Origin: Solidesulfovibrio aerotolerans
GTDB taxonomy: Bacteria > Desulfobacterota > Desulfovibrionia > Desulfovibrionales > Desulfovibrionaceae
Length of the DNA stretch: 64,000 nt
Assembly (NCBI RefSeq): GCF_009856865.1
Contig: NZ_WVUD01000023.1
Coordinates: forward strand, 1 to 64,000
Direction: 5' to 3'
Part shown: piece by piece, positions 42,587 to 52,231 of the stretch
Position numbering within the stretch: position 1 is the first letter of the stretch
How the letters are laid out: each line of letters begins with the position of its first letter
Notes under the pieces: generated by a model
Seen by the model: only the letters and a program-made list of their open reading frames with translations
Database searches by the model: none
Told to the model about the DNA's origin: nothing
Made by a program: the position numbers and the translations under genes

Positions 42587-43000
42587 TCAGATGTCTTTTT
42601 CCAGCAGCAGGCGGTTGGTCCCGCCCACGCGTTCGTAGGCCACACGGTCCATAATAGCGCGCACCAGATGGATACCAAGGCCGCCGATGGGCCGGGCGTC
42701 TGCCTCGGCCCCGAGGTCGGGAGTCTTGGCCGTCAGCGGATCGAAGGGCAACGCATCGTCCACAAGCAAAAAACGCAGGCGGCTTCCGTCCTGGGACATG
42801 GAAACAGTGATCACATGCTCCCCATCTTCCGGATACCCGTAACTGATGGTATTGGTGAGCAGTTCGTCCAAGACGAGGCGGAGTTGATAGCGCAGTTTGG
42901 CGGCCAGACCATGGGCCTCGCCAAAGGCCTCCACCGCATCGGCCACACGGTCGAGTTCCAACAGGCGGTTTGCTATGCGCAAGGAAAAAACCGGCTCCAT
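42587..43000 (-). CDS. anti-sigma regulatory factor (HATPase_c_2, RsbW/SpoIIAB-like)
   Basis: A 138-residue serine-protein-kinase fold. The N-box is in QLRLVLDELLTNTISYGYP, and the G-boxes in LLVDDALPFDP and ARPIGGLGIHLVRAIMD. It should phosphorylate STAS proteins and hold a sigma factor or other target. The start at 43000 is chosen for GGGGACAGG upstream; a longer reading to 43048 has no RBS. It forms a partner-switch pair with the STAS protein. Confidence 0.88.
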   Translation of the reverse strand: MEPVFSLRIANRLLELDRVADAVEAFGEAHGLAAKLRYQLRLVLDELLTNTISYGYPEDGEHVITVSMSQDGSRLRFLLVDDALPFDPLTAKTPDLGAEADARPIGGLGIHLVRAIMDRVAYERVGGTNRLLLEKDI

Positions 43001-43095
43001 CCTGTCCCCGGCGCGCAGTCTTTGCCGGACCTGTGGCGGTGCGCGCATGTTAGGCGTGGGCGCGGGTCATGCGACGGCTGCGCCGACGGTTCATC

Positions 43096-43184
43096 AAACG
43101 ACCGGCCATGCCGCCCCGGGGCAGCCTGACCGATACGGCAGGGTTCCTGTTTTTACTGCCCATGTCAAGGCGCGCCGGTCGTTT
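43096..43184. repeat. 10-bp inverted repeat in the divergent region
   Basis: AAACGACCGG (43096-43105) and CCGGTCGTTT (43175-43184) are exact reverse complements 69 bases apart, between the HATPase gene and the Cys-cluster protein. Such a spacing could allow looping by a regulator. Otherwise nothing assignable is seen in this region. Confidence 0.35.
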
Positions 43185-43243
43185 GCACGGTTGCAAGGGG
43201 CGGCGACGGGCGGTAAAGGCTCCTGGCAAGGAGCATTGCCGCC

Positions 43244-44050
43244 ATGAAAGATTTAAATGACGCACTGAACGAAAATCAGGCCGACGCCACCGAAGCGTTT
43301 CTCAAGTCCCTGCCGGAACTCAAATCCGGCGACACCTTCCGCTTCGCCTGCCATCCCGAGGTGCCGTGCTTTAACGCCTGCTGCTCGGATTTAACGCTCA
43401 TGCTCACGCCCTATGACGCCCTGCGCCTGCGCCGGGCCTTGGGTGTTTCGCCCAGCGATTTTATAAACCACTTCGCCAGTCGCTTTGTCGCCCCGGACAC
43501 CGGCTTTCCCATGCTGCATCTGAAAATGCGCGAGGAACGGCAAAAGCGCTGTCCCTTTGTGTCGCCCCAAGGCTGCAAAGTCTATGGTAACCGCCCCGGA
43601 GCCTGCCGCACCTATCCCCTGGGCCGGGCCACCAAGCTTGACGACGACGGCGGCGTCATCGAACAGTTTTTCATCGTGCAGGAACCCCACTGCCGGGGCT
43701 TTGAGGAGGCAACCGACTGGAGCGCCGCCGGCTGGCTCACCGACCAGGATCTGGCCGTCTATAACCGCTTTAACGACCGGTATATGTTTCTCATGGCCCT
43801 GACCCGCAACAAAGGCGTGGGACTTTCCCCCAAGCAGATCCAGATGGTCTGGCTGGCCCAGTACCTGCCCGACGAATTCCGGGAACTGATCGGCAAAATG
43901 GGTATTTTCAATCTCGTGGAGCTTGATGCCGCGCGCCAGGAGCGCATCATGGCCGACGAGGAGGAGACGCTGCTCTTCGGCCTCGACTGGCTGGAGCTGG
44001 TCTTTTTCGGCCGCGAGGAACACCTTCGCCGCAAACGCCATGCCGTTTGA
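43244..44050 (+). CDS. YkgJ-family cysteine cluster protein
   Basis: A 268-residue protein. [23 protein letters not shown] and [25 protein letters not shown] are the conserved Cys groups of the zinc/iron-chelating CxxCxxCC (YkgJ) family; the metal may be Zn or Fe-S. The C-terminal half is a helix-rich region with no clear motif. Function unknown. AAGGAG precedes the ATG. It overlaps the next gene by 11 bases. Confidence 0.9.
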   Translation: MKDLNDALNENQADATEAFLKSLPELKSGDTFRFACHPEVPCFNACCSDLTLMLTPYDALRLRRALGVSPSDFINHFASRFVAPDTGFPMLHLKMREERQKRCPFVSPQGCKVYGNRPGACRTYPLGRATKLDDDGGVIEQFFIVQEPHCRGFEEATDWSAAGWLTDQDLAVYNRFNDRYMFLMALTRNKGVGLSPKQIQMVWLAQYLPDEFRELIGKMGIFNLVELDAARQERIMADEEETLLFGLDWLELVFFGREEHLRRKRHAV

Positions 44051-44531
44051 ACACGCCAAAATCCTCTCCCGCCCGGCCCTGGCCGCAACCATCGCCCGGT
44101 TGCGGCCGGGACGCACGGTGGTTTTTACCAACGGCTGCTTTGATCTGCTCCATGCCGGCCATGTGGACGTCTTGACCCGGGCCAGGGCGCTGGGCGATCT
44201 GCTGGTGCTGGGTTTAAACGACGACGCGTCGGTGGCCCGGCTCAAAGGGCCGAGCCGGCCGGTGACGCCGCTGGCCCAGCGCGCCTATGTGCTGGCCGGG
44301 CTTGCCTGCGTGGACTTCGTCTGTCCTTTTGCCGAGGACACGCCCCTTGCGCTGATTACGGCCGTTTTGCCCGACGTGCTGGCCAAGGGCGGCGATTGGC
44401 CGGTGGCGGCCATTGTCGGCGGCGACGTGGTCACGGCCCGGGGCGGGCGGGTGGTCAGTCTGCCGCTGGTGCCGGGGCTGTCCACCACGGCCGTCATCGA
44501 ACGCATCCTGGTCCTCAATTCCCCGGCCTGA
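44040..44531 (+). CDS. rfaE2: RfaE2/HldE-C-type nucleotidyltransferase
   Basis: A 163-residue cytidylyltransferase-fold protein. [44 protein letters not shown] is the HxGH active site and signature of the ADP-heptose pathway enzyme that joins heptose-1-phosphate to [42 protein letters not shown] completes the fold. Stand-alone domain, normal for this organism group. Start at 44040 within the YkgJ gene's end. Confidence 0.9.
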   Translation: MPFEHAKILSRPALAATIARLRPGRTVVFTNGCFDLLHAGHVDVLTRARALGDLLVLGLNDDASVARLKGPSRPVTPLAQRAYVLAGLACVDFVCPFAEDTPLALITAVLPDVLAKGGDWPVAAIVGGDVVTARGGRVVSLPLVPGLSTTAVIERILVLNSPA

Positions 44532-44634
44532 GCCGGCCGCCGCCCCAAGGCGGTGCGTCATGACGGAATATTTCTTGCAAAGTTACACGCGGTGGATTTT
44601 TTTGCCGCACGACTTTATCCAAGGAGCAGCCGCC

Positions 44635-45153
44635 ATGCACACCTCGGCCGATGCCTTCGCCGCCAGCCTCGCTGCCTATCGCAACGCGGGCAGCCGCCTG
44701 GGGCGCTCCAGCGCCGCCGGCCCGAACCAGTCTGGGAAAACCGGGGATAAGCCGGCCGACTTCCGGTCGCAGTTTGAATCCGCCCTGGCCCCGGCGGCCG
44801 CCTCCACAGGCGCGGCTCCGGCTCCGGCCGCCGCAGCCGGCAACCGGAGCGCCGCCTGGGAGGATTTCTTCAGCCACCCGGTCATCGGCACGAGTGAGGA
44901 CGGCCTGCCCATCGTCGGGGAAACCGAGGCCGAATTGGCCAAGACCCTGGCCAACTACACCCGAATCGCCGAGGCCAAGGGGTTCCCCCCCCAGCCCACC
45001 GAAACGGTCCAGGCCCGGATGCCGGTCTCTGACGGACTCATGGGGCCGCAACTCGGCTATCACCAGGTCACCCTTGTGCGACTCCCGTTCCCCCTTATCC
45101 CCATTGCCTCCGGCAGCCTCCCGGACAGCCTGCCTTCGCCCTCCCGGACCTGA
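44635..45153 (+). CDS. protein of unknown function
   Basis: A 172-residue protein, MHTSADAFAASLAAYRNA. It is low in hydrophobic runs and rich in Ala, Gly and Pro in the centre (ALAPAAASTGAAPAPAAAAG). A short ordered part, WEDFFSHPVIGTSEDGLPIVGETEAELAKTLANYTRIAEAKGFPP, follows. AAGGAG stands 9 bases ahead of ATG. The far C-terminus (GYHQVTLVRLPFPLIPIASG) is mildly hydrophobic. No family recognised; a 13-bp hairpin follows the stop. Confidence 0.65.
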   Translation: MHTSADAFAASLAAYRNAGSRLGRSSAAGPNQSGKTGDKPADFRSQFESALAPAAASTGAAPAPAAAAGNRSAAWEDFFSHPVIGTSEDGLPIVGETEAELAKTLANYTRIAEAKGFPPQPTETVQARMPVSDGLMGPQLGYHQVTLVRLPFPLIPIASGSLPDSLPSPSRT

Positions 45154-45187
45154 GGCCGCCCGCGGCCGCTTGCTGCCGCGGGCGGCC
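45154..45187 (+). terminator. 13-bp hairpin behind the 172-aa unknown gene
   Basis: GGCCGCCCGCGGC (45154-45166) pairs exactly with GCCGCGGGCGGCC (45175-45187), 8-nt loop, directly after the stop codon. No T-run is present on either strand. It also lies downstream of the YkuD-like gene on the minus strand, so it may serve both. Confidence 0.5.
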
Positions 45188-45241
45188 GGCAGACGTGCCA
45201 AAGCCCAGGCCGGAGACAGTGCCGGACGCGGGATTACGGCC

Positions 45242-46483
45242 TCAGGGCAGACCCCAGACAGGGGCCAGACTGCGGTAGTCGCCCTCGGGCAAGACCGCCA
45301 GCAGCGGTTTGGCCGTCGGATCAAGCCAGGCGGCCAGGGCGGCAGCCGATTCGGTCGGGATGCCGATGCTGCCGCCGGTGGGCGGGCCAGCCACCGGGCG
45401 CACGTTGACAAACAGGCAGGTGCCGGCCTCGGGATCGGCCGCCCCGCTGTTGTGCCCGATGACCACACCCCAGACATTGGCCCCGTCGTCGCGCACCATG
45501 CGGTCCTGGCGCAGCCCCCCTTCCGGGCGCTCGCCTGGTCCCGCCACGCGACCGAAAAGCGGCGAGGCCGGGTCGGTGACGCAGGAGACGCGGTCGGTGA
45601 CGGCGGTATAGGGCAGCCGCACCCCGGCCGCCCCCGCCGATTCGGCAGTGGCGTAGCCAAAGGCCGCCGGCAGGGTAAAAAGGCCCGCCGGGGTGCGGCC
45701 GTCGCCTTGGCGTTTGGCCGGCCCGGCCACGCCTTGCCCCAGCCCCCGTCCCGCGCCCAGGCCGTTGCGGCCAAGCTGGCACGGCACCGGTTGCCCGACC
45801 TCGGCCCAGGGCGCATCAGGCGCGGTGCGGGCCAAACGCCGCAGCGTTCCCCGGGTCGCCCGGACGTCGGCCGCTGTAACCACAACCAATTGCCGGCACT
45901 GGGCCTCGGGAAAATTTGCCGAACCGGCGGCTCCCGGCCCGGAAGCCATCGGCCCGGACGCTGTCTTGGCCGGTCCTTCGGCCACCGCCGCGGCCGGCGG
46001 CACCGATGTTGGCCCCGGCTGAGCGTCAGGCGGCGGCCCGGATGCCGGGCCAGGGGCCAGCGGCGGTTTTGCAGACAGGGGTGATCCGCCTGCGCCGGGC
46101 ACAACCACCGGTGTTGCGCCGGCAGGCGGCACGGCCGGGCCGGGCTTGGCGGCAAAAAGCCTTCCGGCGTCCGGGTCGCCCACCGTCGGGAGCGCTGGTT
46201 TGGCCGCAGCCGGACCGGCAGTCCCTCCGGCCCCATCGCGCTCCAGGCCGGCTGTCAGCGCCTGCCGGTAGTCCGGGGACAACACCGCCGCCCGGCCATT
46301 GCCCTGGCCGTGGACATCTTCCGGGCGCACCACCGGCGTCTTGCCGGCCACGCCACCAGCGTCATCACCGGCCGGTTCGTCGGAACAGCCGGCCGGCCCC
46401 AGCCCCAGGGCGACGACCAGGGCCGCCACCAGCGCCACGGGCCGGATAAGGCTTGACAGCGTACAACCAGGAGCGTTCATCAT
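45242..46483 (-). CDS. YkuD-fold lipoprotein that has lost its catalytic His and Cys
   Basis: A 413-residue protein with a lipobox (Cys33, LGPAGC). Residues about 85-200 are a Pro/Ala/Gly-rich linker. The C-terminal domain follows L,D-transpeptidase relatives: GDGRTPAGLFTLPAAFGYA, then VTDPASPLFGRV, VWGVVIGHNSG, and CLFVNVRP. In active enzymes the last reads CIFLH and the Cys is in TAGC-x-M. Here they are CLFVN and TGGS (Ser about 372), so both catalytic residues are replaced. It probably binds rather than cuts peptidoglycan. It overlaps the 173-aa gene by 4 bases (ATGA). Confidence 0.82.
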   Translation of the reverse strand: MMNAPGCTLSSLIRPVALVAALVVALGLGPAGCSDEPAGDDAGGVAGKTPVVRPEDVHGQGNGRAAVLSPDYRQALTAGLERDGAGGTAGPAAAKPALPTVGDPDAGRLFAAKPGPAVPPAGATPVVVPGAGGSPLSAKPPLAPGPASGPPPDAQPGPTSVPPAAAVAEGPAKTASGPMASGPGAAGSANFPEAQCRQLVVVTAADVRATRGTLRRLARTAPDAPWAEVGQPVPCQLGRNGLGAGRGLGQGVAGPAKRQGDGRTPAGLFTLPAAFGYATAESAGAAGVRLPYTAVTDRVSCVTDPASPLFGRVAGPGERPEGGLRQDRMVRDDGANVWGVVIGHNSGAADPEAGTCLFVNVRPVAGPPTGGSIGIPTESAAALAAWLDPTAKPLLAVLPEGDYRSLAPVWGLP

Positions 46484-47001
46484 GCCTGGGGGGATACGGC
46501 CGGCCCGACCGGGGCGTCCCCAACGTCGCCGCCGTCACTGTTTGCCTCGGCCGTTTTGTCCCGACGCTTGGGGCGTCTGCCGGATTGGAGCAGGAGCGCG
46601 AGTTTTTCAGCGGCCTTTTCAGTCTCGTCGGCCTTGCCGAGGCAATGCATCTCCCCGCGTGGTGAGATCCAGTGCCAGCCGGCCGGTTTGACCAACTCGT
46701 TGGCCCCATGGCGCTGCAGATATTCCAACGCCTTGGCCGCTTCGAGCTCCCGGGCGCAGGCGGCAAGCAGATCCTCGGCCTCAAAGACCGACGCTGCATG
46801 GCGAAAGATCTCGAAAGCGCCATGGACCACATCAAAAGGGGAAAAATCAGCTTTTTTGCGCCGCCCGGACAAGACGGCTTCCAGGGTGTTTAAATCATTG
46901 CGCAGTGCCTTAAGCTCTTTGAGCGCTGCATCGCGGGCCTGCTCACGCCGGTCTTCCAGGGTTTTGCCGACAGCGGCCGCAGTGGCGTTTTTGGGGGGCA
47001 T
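46480..47001 (-). CDS. conserved-looking protein of unknown function
   Basis: A 173-residue cytoplasmic protein. An N-terminal helical stretch (TLEDRREQARDAALKELKALRNDLNTLEAVLSGRRKK, here split) is a likely coiled coil. The middle (FDVVHGAFEIFRHAASVFEAEDLLAACARELEAAKALEYL) is helical. A short Trp-rich WHWISPRGEMHCLG element follows. The C-terminus is Lys/Glu-rich. No family recognised. Co-translated with the YkuD-like gene through ATGA. Confidence 0.7.
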   Translation of the reverse strand: MPPKNATAAAVGKTLEDRREQARDAALKELKALRNDLNTLEAVLSGRRKKADFSPFDVVHGAFEIFRHAASVFEAEDLLAACARELEAAKALEYLQRHGANELVKPAGWHWISPRGEMHCLGKADETEKAAEKLALLLQSGRRPKRRDKTAEANSDGGDVGDAPVGPAVSPQA

Positions 47002-47164
47002 GGATTCCTCGCTCGGTTCTCACTCGTTTGGCGCACCTTAGCGGGAAAAAGTTTGAAAGTGGAGTACAAAGAAACGCACCAGACCAAGGCGCAGCACGTC
47101 CGCGGCATCTGCCCGTCTGGGCCGAGTGCCGTAAAATTTAGAATAAAGACGTTGTCATTCCCAG

Positions 47165-47189
47165 GCATTACGCGTAGTCTTCGTAATGC
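47165..47189. promoter_or_regulatory. 8-bp dyad upstream of the chemotaxis operon
   Basis: GCATTACG (47165-47172) and CGTAATGC (47182-47189) are reverse complements separated by 9 bases, 54-78 bases ahead of the cheW start. It could be an operator or leader hairpin. Bases 47139-47159 are AT-rich and may hold the promoter; I could not fix a clear -35/-10 pair. Confidence 0.45.
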
Positions 47190-47242
47190 ATACAGTTCGT
47201 AAAGAACCCCGCCAACGGGGCATGACAGAAAGGGAGCACCAC

Positions 47243-47794
47243 ATGGCCCAGGACGCCCAATTCGGCAGCCAGCGCTTTCTGACGTTGACCCTTGGAGAAG
47301 AACTCTTCGCCATCGACATCTTTTCGGTTCGGGAAATACTCGATTACACCGATATCACGCGCATTCCGCAGACCCCGGAATACATGCGGGGCGTGGTCAA
47401 TGTGCGCGGGAACGCCGTTCCTGTCGTCGATTTGCGGATGAAATTCGGCCTGGGTCGGGTGGAGCGCACGCTGAACACCCGTATCGTCATCGTTGAAATA
47501 AAAAAAGATGACACCCTCTCGGTCATGGGTGCCCTGGCCGACTCGGTCAAGGAAGTCCTGGAACTGGAAACCGACCGCATCGATCCCCCGCCGCGTATGG
47601 GCGCTGCCGTGCGCGCCGACTTCATCCGGGGCATCGGCAAGCACGGCGACCGCTTTCTGCTCGTTCTTGATGTGGACAAAGTCTTTTCCAGCGATGAAAT
47701 CCAGGACCTGTCCCGTCTTGCTGATACCGACGCAGAGGCGAAACCGGTGCCCCAGCCGGCCGAGACGGTATCCGACGAAGAGTTCTTTCGCTAA
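47243..47794 (+). CDS. cheW: chemotaxis coupling protein CheW
   Basis: A 183-residue CheW that links chemoreceptors to CheA. Core: FLTLTLGEELFAIDIFSVREIL, then PEYMRGVVNVRGNAVPVVDLRMKFG and ADSVKEVLELETDRIDPPP. A 25-residue acidic tail (SDEEFFR end) is longer than usual. The ATG at 47243 (MAQDAQFG) has GGGAG upstream; in-frame ATGs at 47186 and 47222 lack support. First gene of the chemotaxis operon. Confidence 0.94.
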   Translation: MAQDAQFGSQRFLTLTLGEELFAIDIFSVREILDYTDITRIPQTPEYMRGVVNVRGNAVPVVDLRMKFGLGRVERTLNTRIVIVEIKKDDTLSVMGALADSVKEVLELETDRIDPPPRMGAAVRADFIRGIGKHGDRFLLVLDVDKVFSSDEIQDLSRLADTDAEAKPVPQPAETVSDEEFFR

Positions 47795-47918
47795 CATCAG
47801 CCTTTCTTTGCAAGAATTAGCCGCAGCTACCGCAGTGCGGCAACCGCCAGGTTTCCCTTGAGCCTGCTCGCTCGTACGGGGGCATCTTGGGACCACAACT
47901 CGACTTCGGGAGTGCGTC

Positions 47919-50006
47919 ATGTTTCATAATCGCGGTCTCGCCTTCAAACTGGGCACAGGCTTTGGCCTGCTGATTCTCTTTAGTATCGCTGTAGCCGGGA
48001 TTGGCTATTCAAGTCTTGCGAAATTGATTTCCCGGTCTGACAAGATGGAAACCGTCACCGCCATCAGCGACGGCGTGCAAATTGCCCGCATGGACATGCT
48101 TTATTTTATCAACACCAAGGACGCGGGGAAACTCGACGCTTTTCGCAAGCATCTTGGTGTGGCCAAGGACAAAGCCCAGGCGCTCAAGCACACCCTGGTC
48201 GATCCGCGCAACCTCGAACGCATGGACGCCTTCGTGTCCGCAGCCAATGCCTACGAAGCCGGGTTGACGCATTATCTGGAAAGCGAAAAAACCCGGGAAG
48301 ACACTTTCAAGACTGTCGTTGACGCTGCCAACGCCTTGCAAAAAGCGACTGAGGAACTGACCGGCCGCCTGCAAGAGTTGCAAAAAAAAGGTGCCGAGGC
48401 CGGCGGCGAGGCCGTCAGTCGCAGCATGGCACTGCGCCTGACGATCGAAAGTGTCGTGCAGCAGTTTCTGCGCGCCCGCATCGAAGTTCTTTATTACCTG
48501 TGGCGGGGTGACAAGACCCGCATGGACAGTGCCCGCGCCATCATTGACAAGCTCGTCGCCGCCACCCGTGAAGCCGTTCCCCAGTTCGCCACTGCGGAAG
48601 ACCGGAACCTGGCGGCTGAAATCATTTCCAAGGCCGAGACCTACAAGAACCGGATTGACGGCTTTGTCCAGGCGGCCGACGCCCAGGCCGTGGTGGTCAA
48701 GGACATGGCCGCCGCCGCTGACCGGGCCGGCCAGGTCGCCAACGACGCCGTGGAGGCCCAAAGGACCAGCATGGCTGCCGACGCCCTGCTGGCCAACCAG
48801 TTAAGCCTTGGCGTTTCAGCTGCTGCGGTGCTCCTTGGCCTGCTCTTTGCCGTCCTTATCACCAAAGCCATCCTGCGCGGCATCCGGGGGGCCATCGGCG
48901 TGGCCGACGCCATGGCCCACGGCGATCTCGAAGTGGCCATCGTCATCGACAGCCGCGACGAAATCGGTGCGCTGCTCGGGGCCATGGAACGCATGATTAC
49001 GGCGGAACGCATGGTCGCCGCCGTGGCCGGCAGTCTGGCCGAGGGCGATCTGAGCGTCTCGGTCACCCCCCGCTCGGACAAGGACGTGTTGTTGCTCAGC
49101 ATGGCCGAAATGATCGAACGGTTGCGCGACGTTGTCGGCGAGGTGCAGTCGGGCGCGGAAAACGTTGCGTCCGGCAGCGAAGAAATGAGCGCCTCGGCGG
49201 AATCGCTGTCCCAGGGAGCCACGGAACAGGCTGCTGCCGTCGAGGAATCCTCCTCGGCCATGGAAGAGATGAGCTCCAGCATCAGCCAAAACGCCGACAA
49301 CGCCAGGCAGACCGAATCCATTGCCGTCAAAGCCGCCGGGGATGCCCGGGAATCCGGCCAGGCAGTGGCCCAGGCCGTGACCGCCATGAAAGACATCGCC
49401 GCCAAGATATCCATTATCGAAGAGATCGCCCGGCAGACCGATCTGCTGGCCTTAAACGCCGCAGTCGAAGCGGCCCGGGCCGGGGAACACGGCCGGGGAT
49501 TCGCGGTGGTGGCATCCGAGGTCAGAAAGCTGGCCGAGCGCAGCCAGGCTGCGGCCTCGGAGATCACCCAACTGTCGCGCTCCTCCACCGCCGTGGCCGA
49601 ACGGGCCGGTGAACTGCTCGGCCGGCTGGTGCCCGATATCCAGCGCACGGCCGATCTGGTGCAGGAGATCAACGCCGCCAGCCAGGAACAGTCCACCGGA
49701 TCTTCCCAGGTCAACAAGGCCCTGCAACAGCTCGATCAGGTCATCCAGCAAAACGCCTCGGCTTCCGAAGAGCTGGCCTCCACCTCCGAAGAACTCTCAG
49801 CCCAGGCCGAACAGCTCCAGGCCGGCATCGCCTACTTCCGCCTCGACGCCAGCCTGCGCCCGGCCTTGACGCGCGCCCCGGGCAAAACCGCCCCGCGCGC
49901 CCCGGCTAAGGCCTTGCCCCGAACCAAGGGCAAGGCCGCCCCGGCCAAACCCAAAGCCGTGGCCATTGCAATGGAAAGCGACGATGAGCAGTTCGAGCGA
50001 TTCTAA
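47919..50006 (+). CDS. methyl-accepting chemotaxis protein
   Basis: A 695-residue membrane chemoreceptor. TM1 is at about residues 8-30; the periplasmic ligand domain, rich in charged helices (four-helix-bundle or HBM type), reaches about residue 285, where TM2 begins ([23 protein letters not shown], split). HAMP follows. The signalling hairpin tip [28 protein letters not shown], cut here, is canonical. No methylation-enzyme-binding pentapeptide is seen at the C-terminus (ends DDEQFERF after a Lys/Pro/Ala tail). Ligand unknown. It lies between cheW and cheA. Confidence 0.94.
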   Translation: MFHNRGLAFKLGTGFGLLILFSIAVAGIGYSSLAKLISRSDKMETVTAISDGVQIARMDMLYFINTKDAGKLDAFRKHLGVAKDKAQALKHTLVDPRNLERMDAFVSAANAYEAGLTHYLESEKTREDTFKTVVDAANALQKATEELTGRLQELQKKGAEAGGEAVSRSMALRLTIESVVQQFLRARIEVLYYLWRGDKTRMDSARAIIDKLVAATREAVPQFATAEDRNLAAEIISKAETYKNRIDGFVQAADAQAVVVKDMAAAADRAGQVANDAVEAQRTSMAADALLANQLSLGVSAAAVLLGLLFAVLITKAILRGIRGAIGVADAMAHGDLEVAIVIDSRDEIGALLGAMERMITAERMVAAVAGSLAEGDLSVSVTPRSDKDVLLLSMAEMIERLRDVVGEVQSGAENVASGSEEMSASAESLSQGATEQAAAVEESSSAMEEMSSSISQNADNARQTESIAVKAAGDARESGQAVAQAVTAMKDIAAKISIIEEIARQTDLLALNAAVEAARAGEHGRGFAVVASEVRKLAERSQAAASEITQLSRSSTAVAERAGELLGRLVPDIQRTADLVQEINAASQEQSTGSSQVNKALQQLDQVIQQNASASEELASTSEELSAQAEQLQAGIAYFRLDASLRPALTRAPGKTAPRAPAKALPRTKGKAAPAKPKAVAIAMESDDEQFERF

Positions 50007-50059
50007 CCCGGTCCGCAAGGCCGAAAGCGTGTGCGCTGCCAGCGCATGGGGGCTGGGCC

Positions 50060-52210
50060 ATGTCAGATATTGACCCCTCCATCGGGCTCTACGTCGAGGA
50101 AACCCGGGAGTTGCTCGGCGAACTGGAACGCGGCCTGCTCGAACTGGAAAGCAATCCAGGCGACACGGAACGCGTGGATGCCTGTTTCCGGGCCATGCAC
50201 ACCATCAAAGGCGGCGGAGCCATGTTCGGCTTCGACGAGATTTCCCGTTTCACCCATGACGTGGAAACCGTCCTTGACCGGGTACGCTCAGGCGAATTGC
50301 CTATCACCCGGGAACTGCTCTCCCTGACACTGGCAGCCAAGGACCATATCCTTGTCCTGTTGGAAGCCCCCCGGGACACGGCTGTGGACGAACTGCGCCA
50401 GGCCTCCGACGTCCTGCTCGCCGCATTCGCCGCCTATCTGCCCAATGGCACGGCCGGGCACGCCCAGCCCGCCCTGGACCAGCCGGCGGCCGGGGCCGCG
50501 ACAGACGACAATCCCTATGCCTGCCCGGCCCAGTCCGGCCCGCCCGGCATCTACTGGGTGCGGCTGCGCCCATCGGCGACCATGCTCCACACCGGCAACG
50601 ACCCCGTCCGGCTACTGGCCGAATTGGATACCCTGGGCATGGTGCGCGTCCTGCGCCATGGCCCGCTGCCCGCGCTGGATGATTCGGACTATGACCCCGA
50701 GGCCGTCTACGGCGTGTTTGATCTGCTCGTGTGCACCCCTTGCTCCGCCGAAAGCCTGCGCGATGTCTTCATTTTCGTTGAAGGCGACTCCGAAGTCAGC
50801 CTCACGCGCATCCATACCGGCTTGCTTCGCGGCAGCGACCTGGACGAACTGTTGGCTACCCTGGTCGGACAGGACGAGGCGACAATTGATGCCGCGCAGC
50901 AACGCCTGGAAGCGCATGTGGCCGCCAAGGTTGCTGCCATCGACGTCGCCAAGAAAAAGGTCCAGGCCAGGACCGGTCCCACCGAAGGAGAACCCGCCGC
51001 CCGACCGCAACCCACCGCTGCCGCCACCCTGCGCGTGGACGCCGGGCGTCTGGACAGTCTGGTGAGCATGGTCGGCGAGTTGGTCATTCTGCAATCGCGC
51101 CTGCGCCAGGCCGCCAAGGCCAAAGACATCGACGCCGTGGCCGAGGTGGACGAAGACCTGGAAAGGCTCACCGACACCCTGCGCGACGTGGCCCTGGGGC
51201 TGCGCATGCTGCCCATCGGCTCGGTGTTCAGCCAGTTCACCCGCCTGACCCGCGACTTGTCGGCCAGCCTTGGCAAAGAAGTGGAATTTGTGGCCGTGGG
51301 CGGCGAGACCGAACTCGACAAGACCGTCATCGACCGCATGAAAGACCCCCTCGTCCATCTGCTGCGCAACAGCCTCGACCACGGCCTGGAGCCACCGCAG
51401 GAGCGCCTGGCCAACGGCAAACCGGCCTGCGGACGCATCACCTTGTCGGCCATGCACTCGGCCGGCAACGTCGTCATTGTCATCGCTGACGACGGACGCG
51501 GCATTGATCTGTCCGTCGTGCGCCGCAAGGCCATGGAGCGGGGCCTTATCGCCCCTGACGCCGAACCCACGGAAAAAGAACTTTTCGACTGCATCTTCAA
51601 GCCCGGCTTTTCCACCGCCGCCACGGTTTCCGACGTCTCCGGCCGGGGCGTGGGCATGGACGTGGTCAAACGCAACATCGAAGCCCTGCGCGGCACGGTG
51701 GAACTGGAGAGTGTGCTGGGCCAGGGTGCCCGGGTGACCATCCGGCTGCCGCTGACACTCGCCATCATCGACGGCTTTAACGTCATGGTCGGCGGCGATT
51801 CCTACATCGTGCCCCTGGCCAATCTGCGGGGATTCCAGGAGCGCTTTGTCAACGAGGTGGTGCGCACGGTGGAAACCCTGGAACGCATGGGGGAATTGGT
51901 GCCGGTGGTGAGCCTGCGCCGCCTGTTCGCCGTGCCCGGCCAGCAGCCCGTCTATGAGCGGGTGGTGATTACGGAAACCGAAGGAGAGACCGTGGGCTTT
52001 TGCGTGGACCGGGTCATCGGCCGGCAGCAGGCCGTCATCAAGAGCCTTGACGATTGCTACCGCCACCTGAAATGGATTTCCGGCACAACCATCAACGGGG
52101 ATGGCAGCATTTCCTTAATCCTCGACGTGCCCCAACTGGTGCGGTTTGTCCGCAGCCGTGAAGAGACCCGCTTGCAAGCAACCGATCCCTCTCGTACACT
52201 TGTCCAGTAA
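50060..52210 (+). CDS. cheA: chemotaxis histidine kinase CheA
   Basis: A 716-residue kinase. Hpt domain with His47 (CFRAMHTIKGGGAMFGF). A central region up to about residue 320 holds a P2-like and linker segment (ARTGPTEGEPAARPQPT). The dimerisation helices (RVDAGRLDSLVSMVGELVIL) lead to the HATPase: N-box HLLRNSLDHGLE, G1 IADDGRGID, G2 GRGVGMDVVKRN. The CheW-like domain ends the protein (LRGFQERFVNEVVRTVE). It is 53 bases behind the MCP and is the operon's kinase. Confidence 0.95.
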   Translation: MSDIDPSIGLYVEETRELLGELERGLLELESNPGDTERVDACFRAMHTIKGGGAMFGFDEISRFTHDVETVLDRVRSGELPITRELLSLTLAAKDHILVLLEAPRDTAVDELRQASDVLLAAFAAYLPNGTAGHAQPALDQPAAGAATDDNPYACPAQSGPPGIYWVRLRPSATMLHTGNDPVRLLAELDTLGMVRVLRHGPLPALDDSDYDPEAVYGVFDLLVCTPCSAESLRDVFIFVEGDSEVSLTRIHTGLLRGSDLDELLATLVGQDEATIDAAQQRLEAHVAAKVAAIDVAKKKVQARTGPTEGEPAARPQPTAAATLRVDAGRLDSLVSMVGELVILQSRLRQAAKAKDIDAVAEVDEDLERLTDTLRDVALGLRMLPIGSVFSQFTRLTRDLSASLGKEVEFVAVGGETELDKTVIDRMKDPLVHLLRNSLDHGLEPPQERLANGKPACGRITLSAMHSAGNVVIVIADDGRGIDLSVVRRKAMERGLIAPDAEPTEKELFDCIFKPGFSTAATVSDVSGRGVGMDVVKRNIEALRGTVELESVLGQGARVTIRLPLTLAIIDGFNVMVGGDSYIVPLANLRGFQERFVNEVVRTVETLERMGELVPVVSLRRLFAVPGQQPVYERVVITETEGETVGFCVDRVIGRQQAVIKSLDDCYRHLKWISGTTINGDGSISLILDVPQLVRFVRSREETRLQATDPSRTLVQ

Positions 52211-52231
52211 TGCGGCTCACCGGGAGATGCT

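Noticed and set aside
47139-47160. Sigma28 (flagellar) promoter ahead of cheW
   Set aside because: A TAAA-like element is present but GCCGATAA is not found at the required distance.
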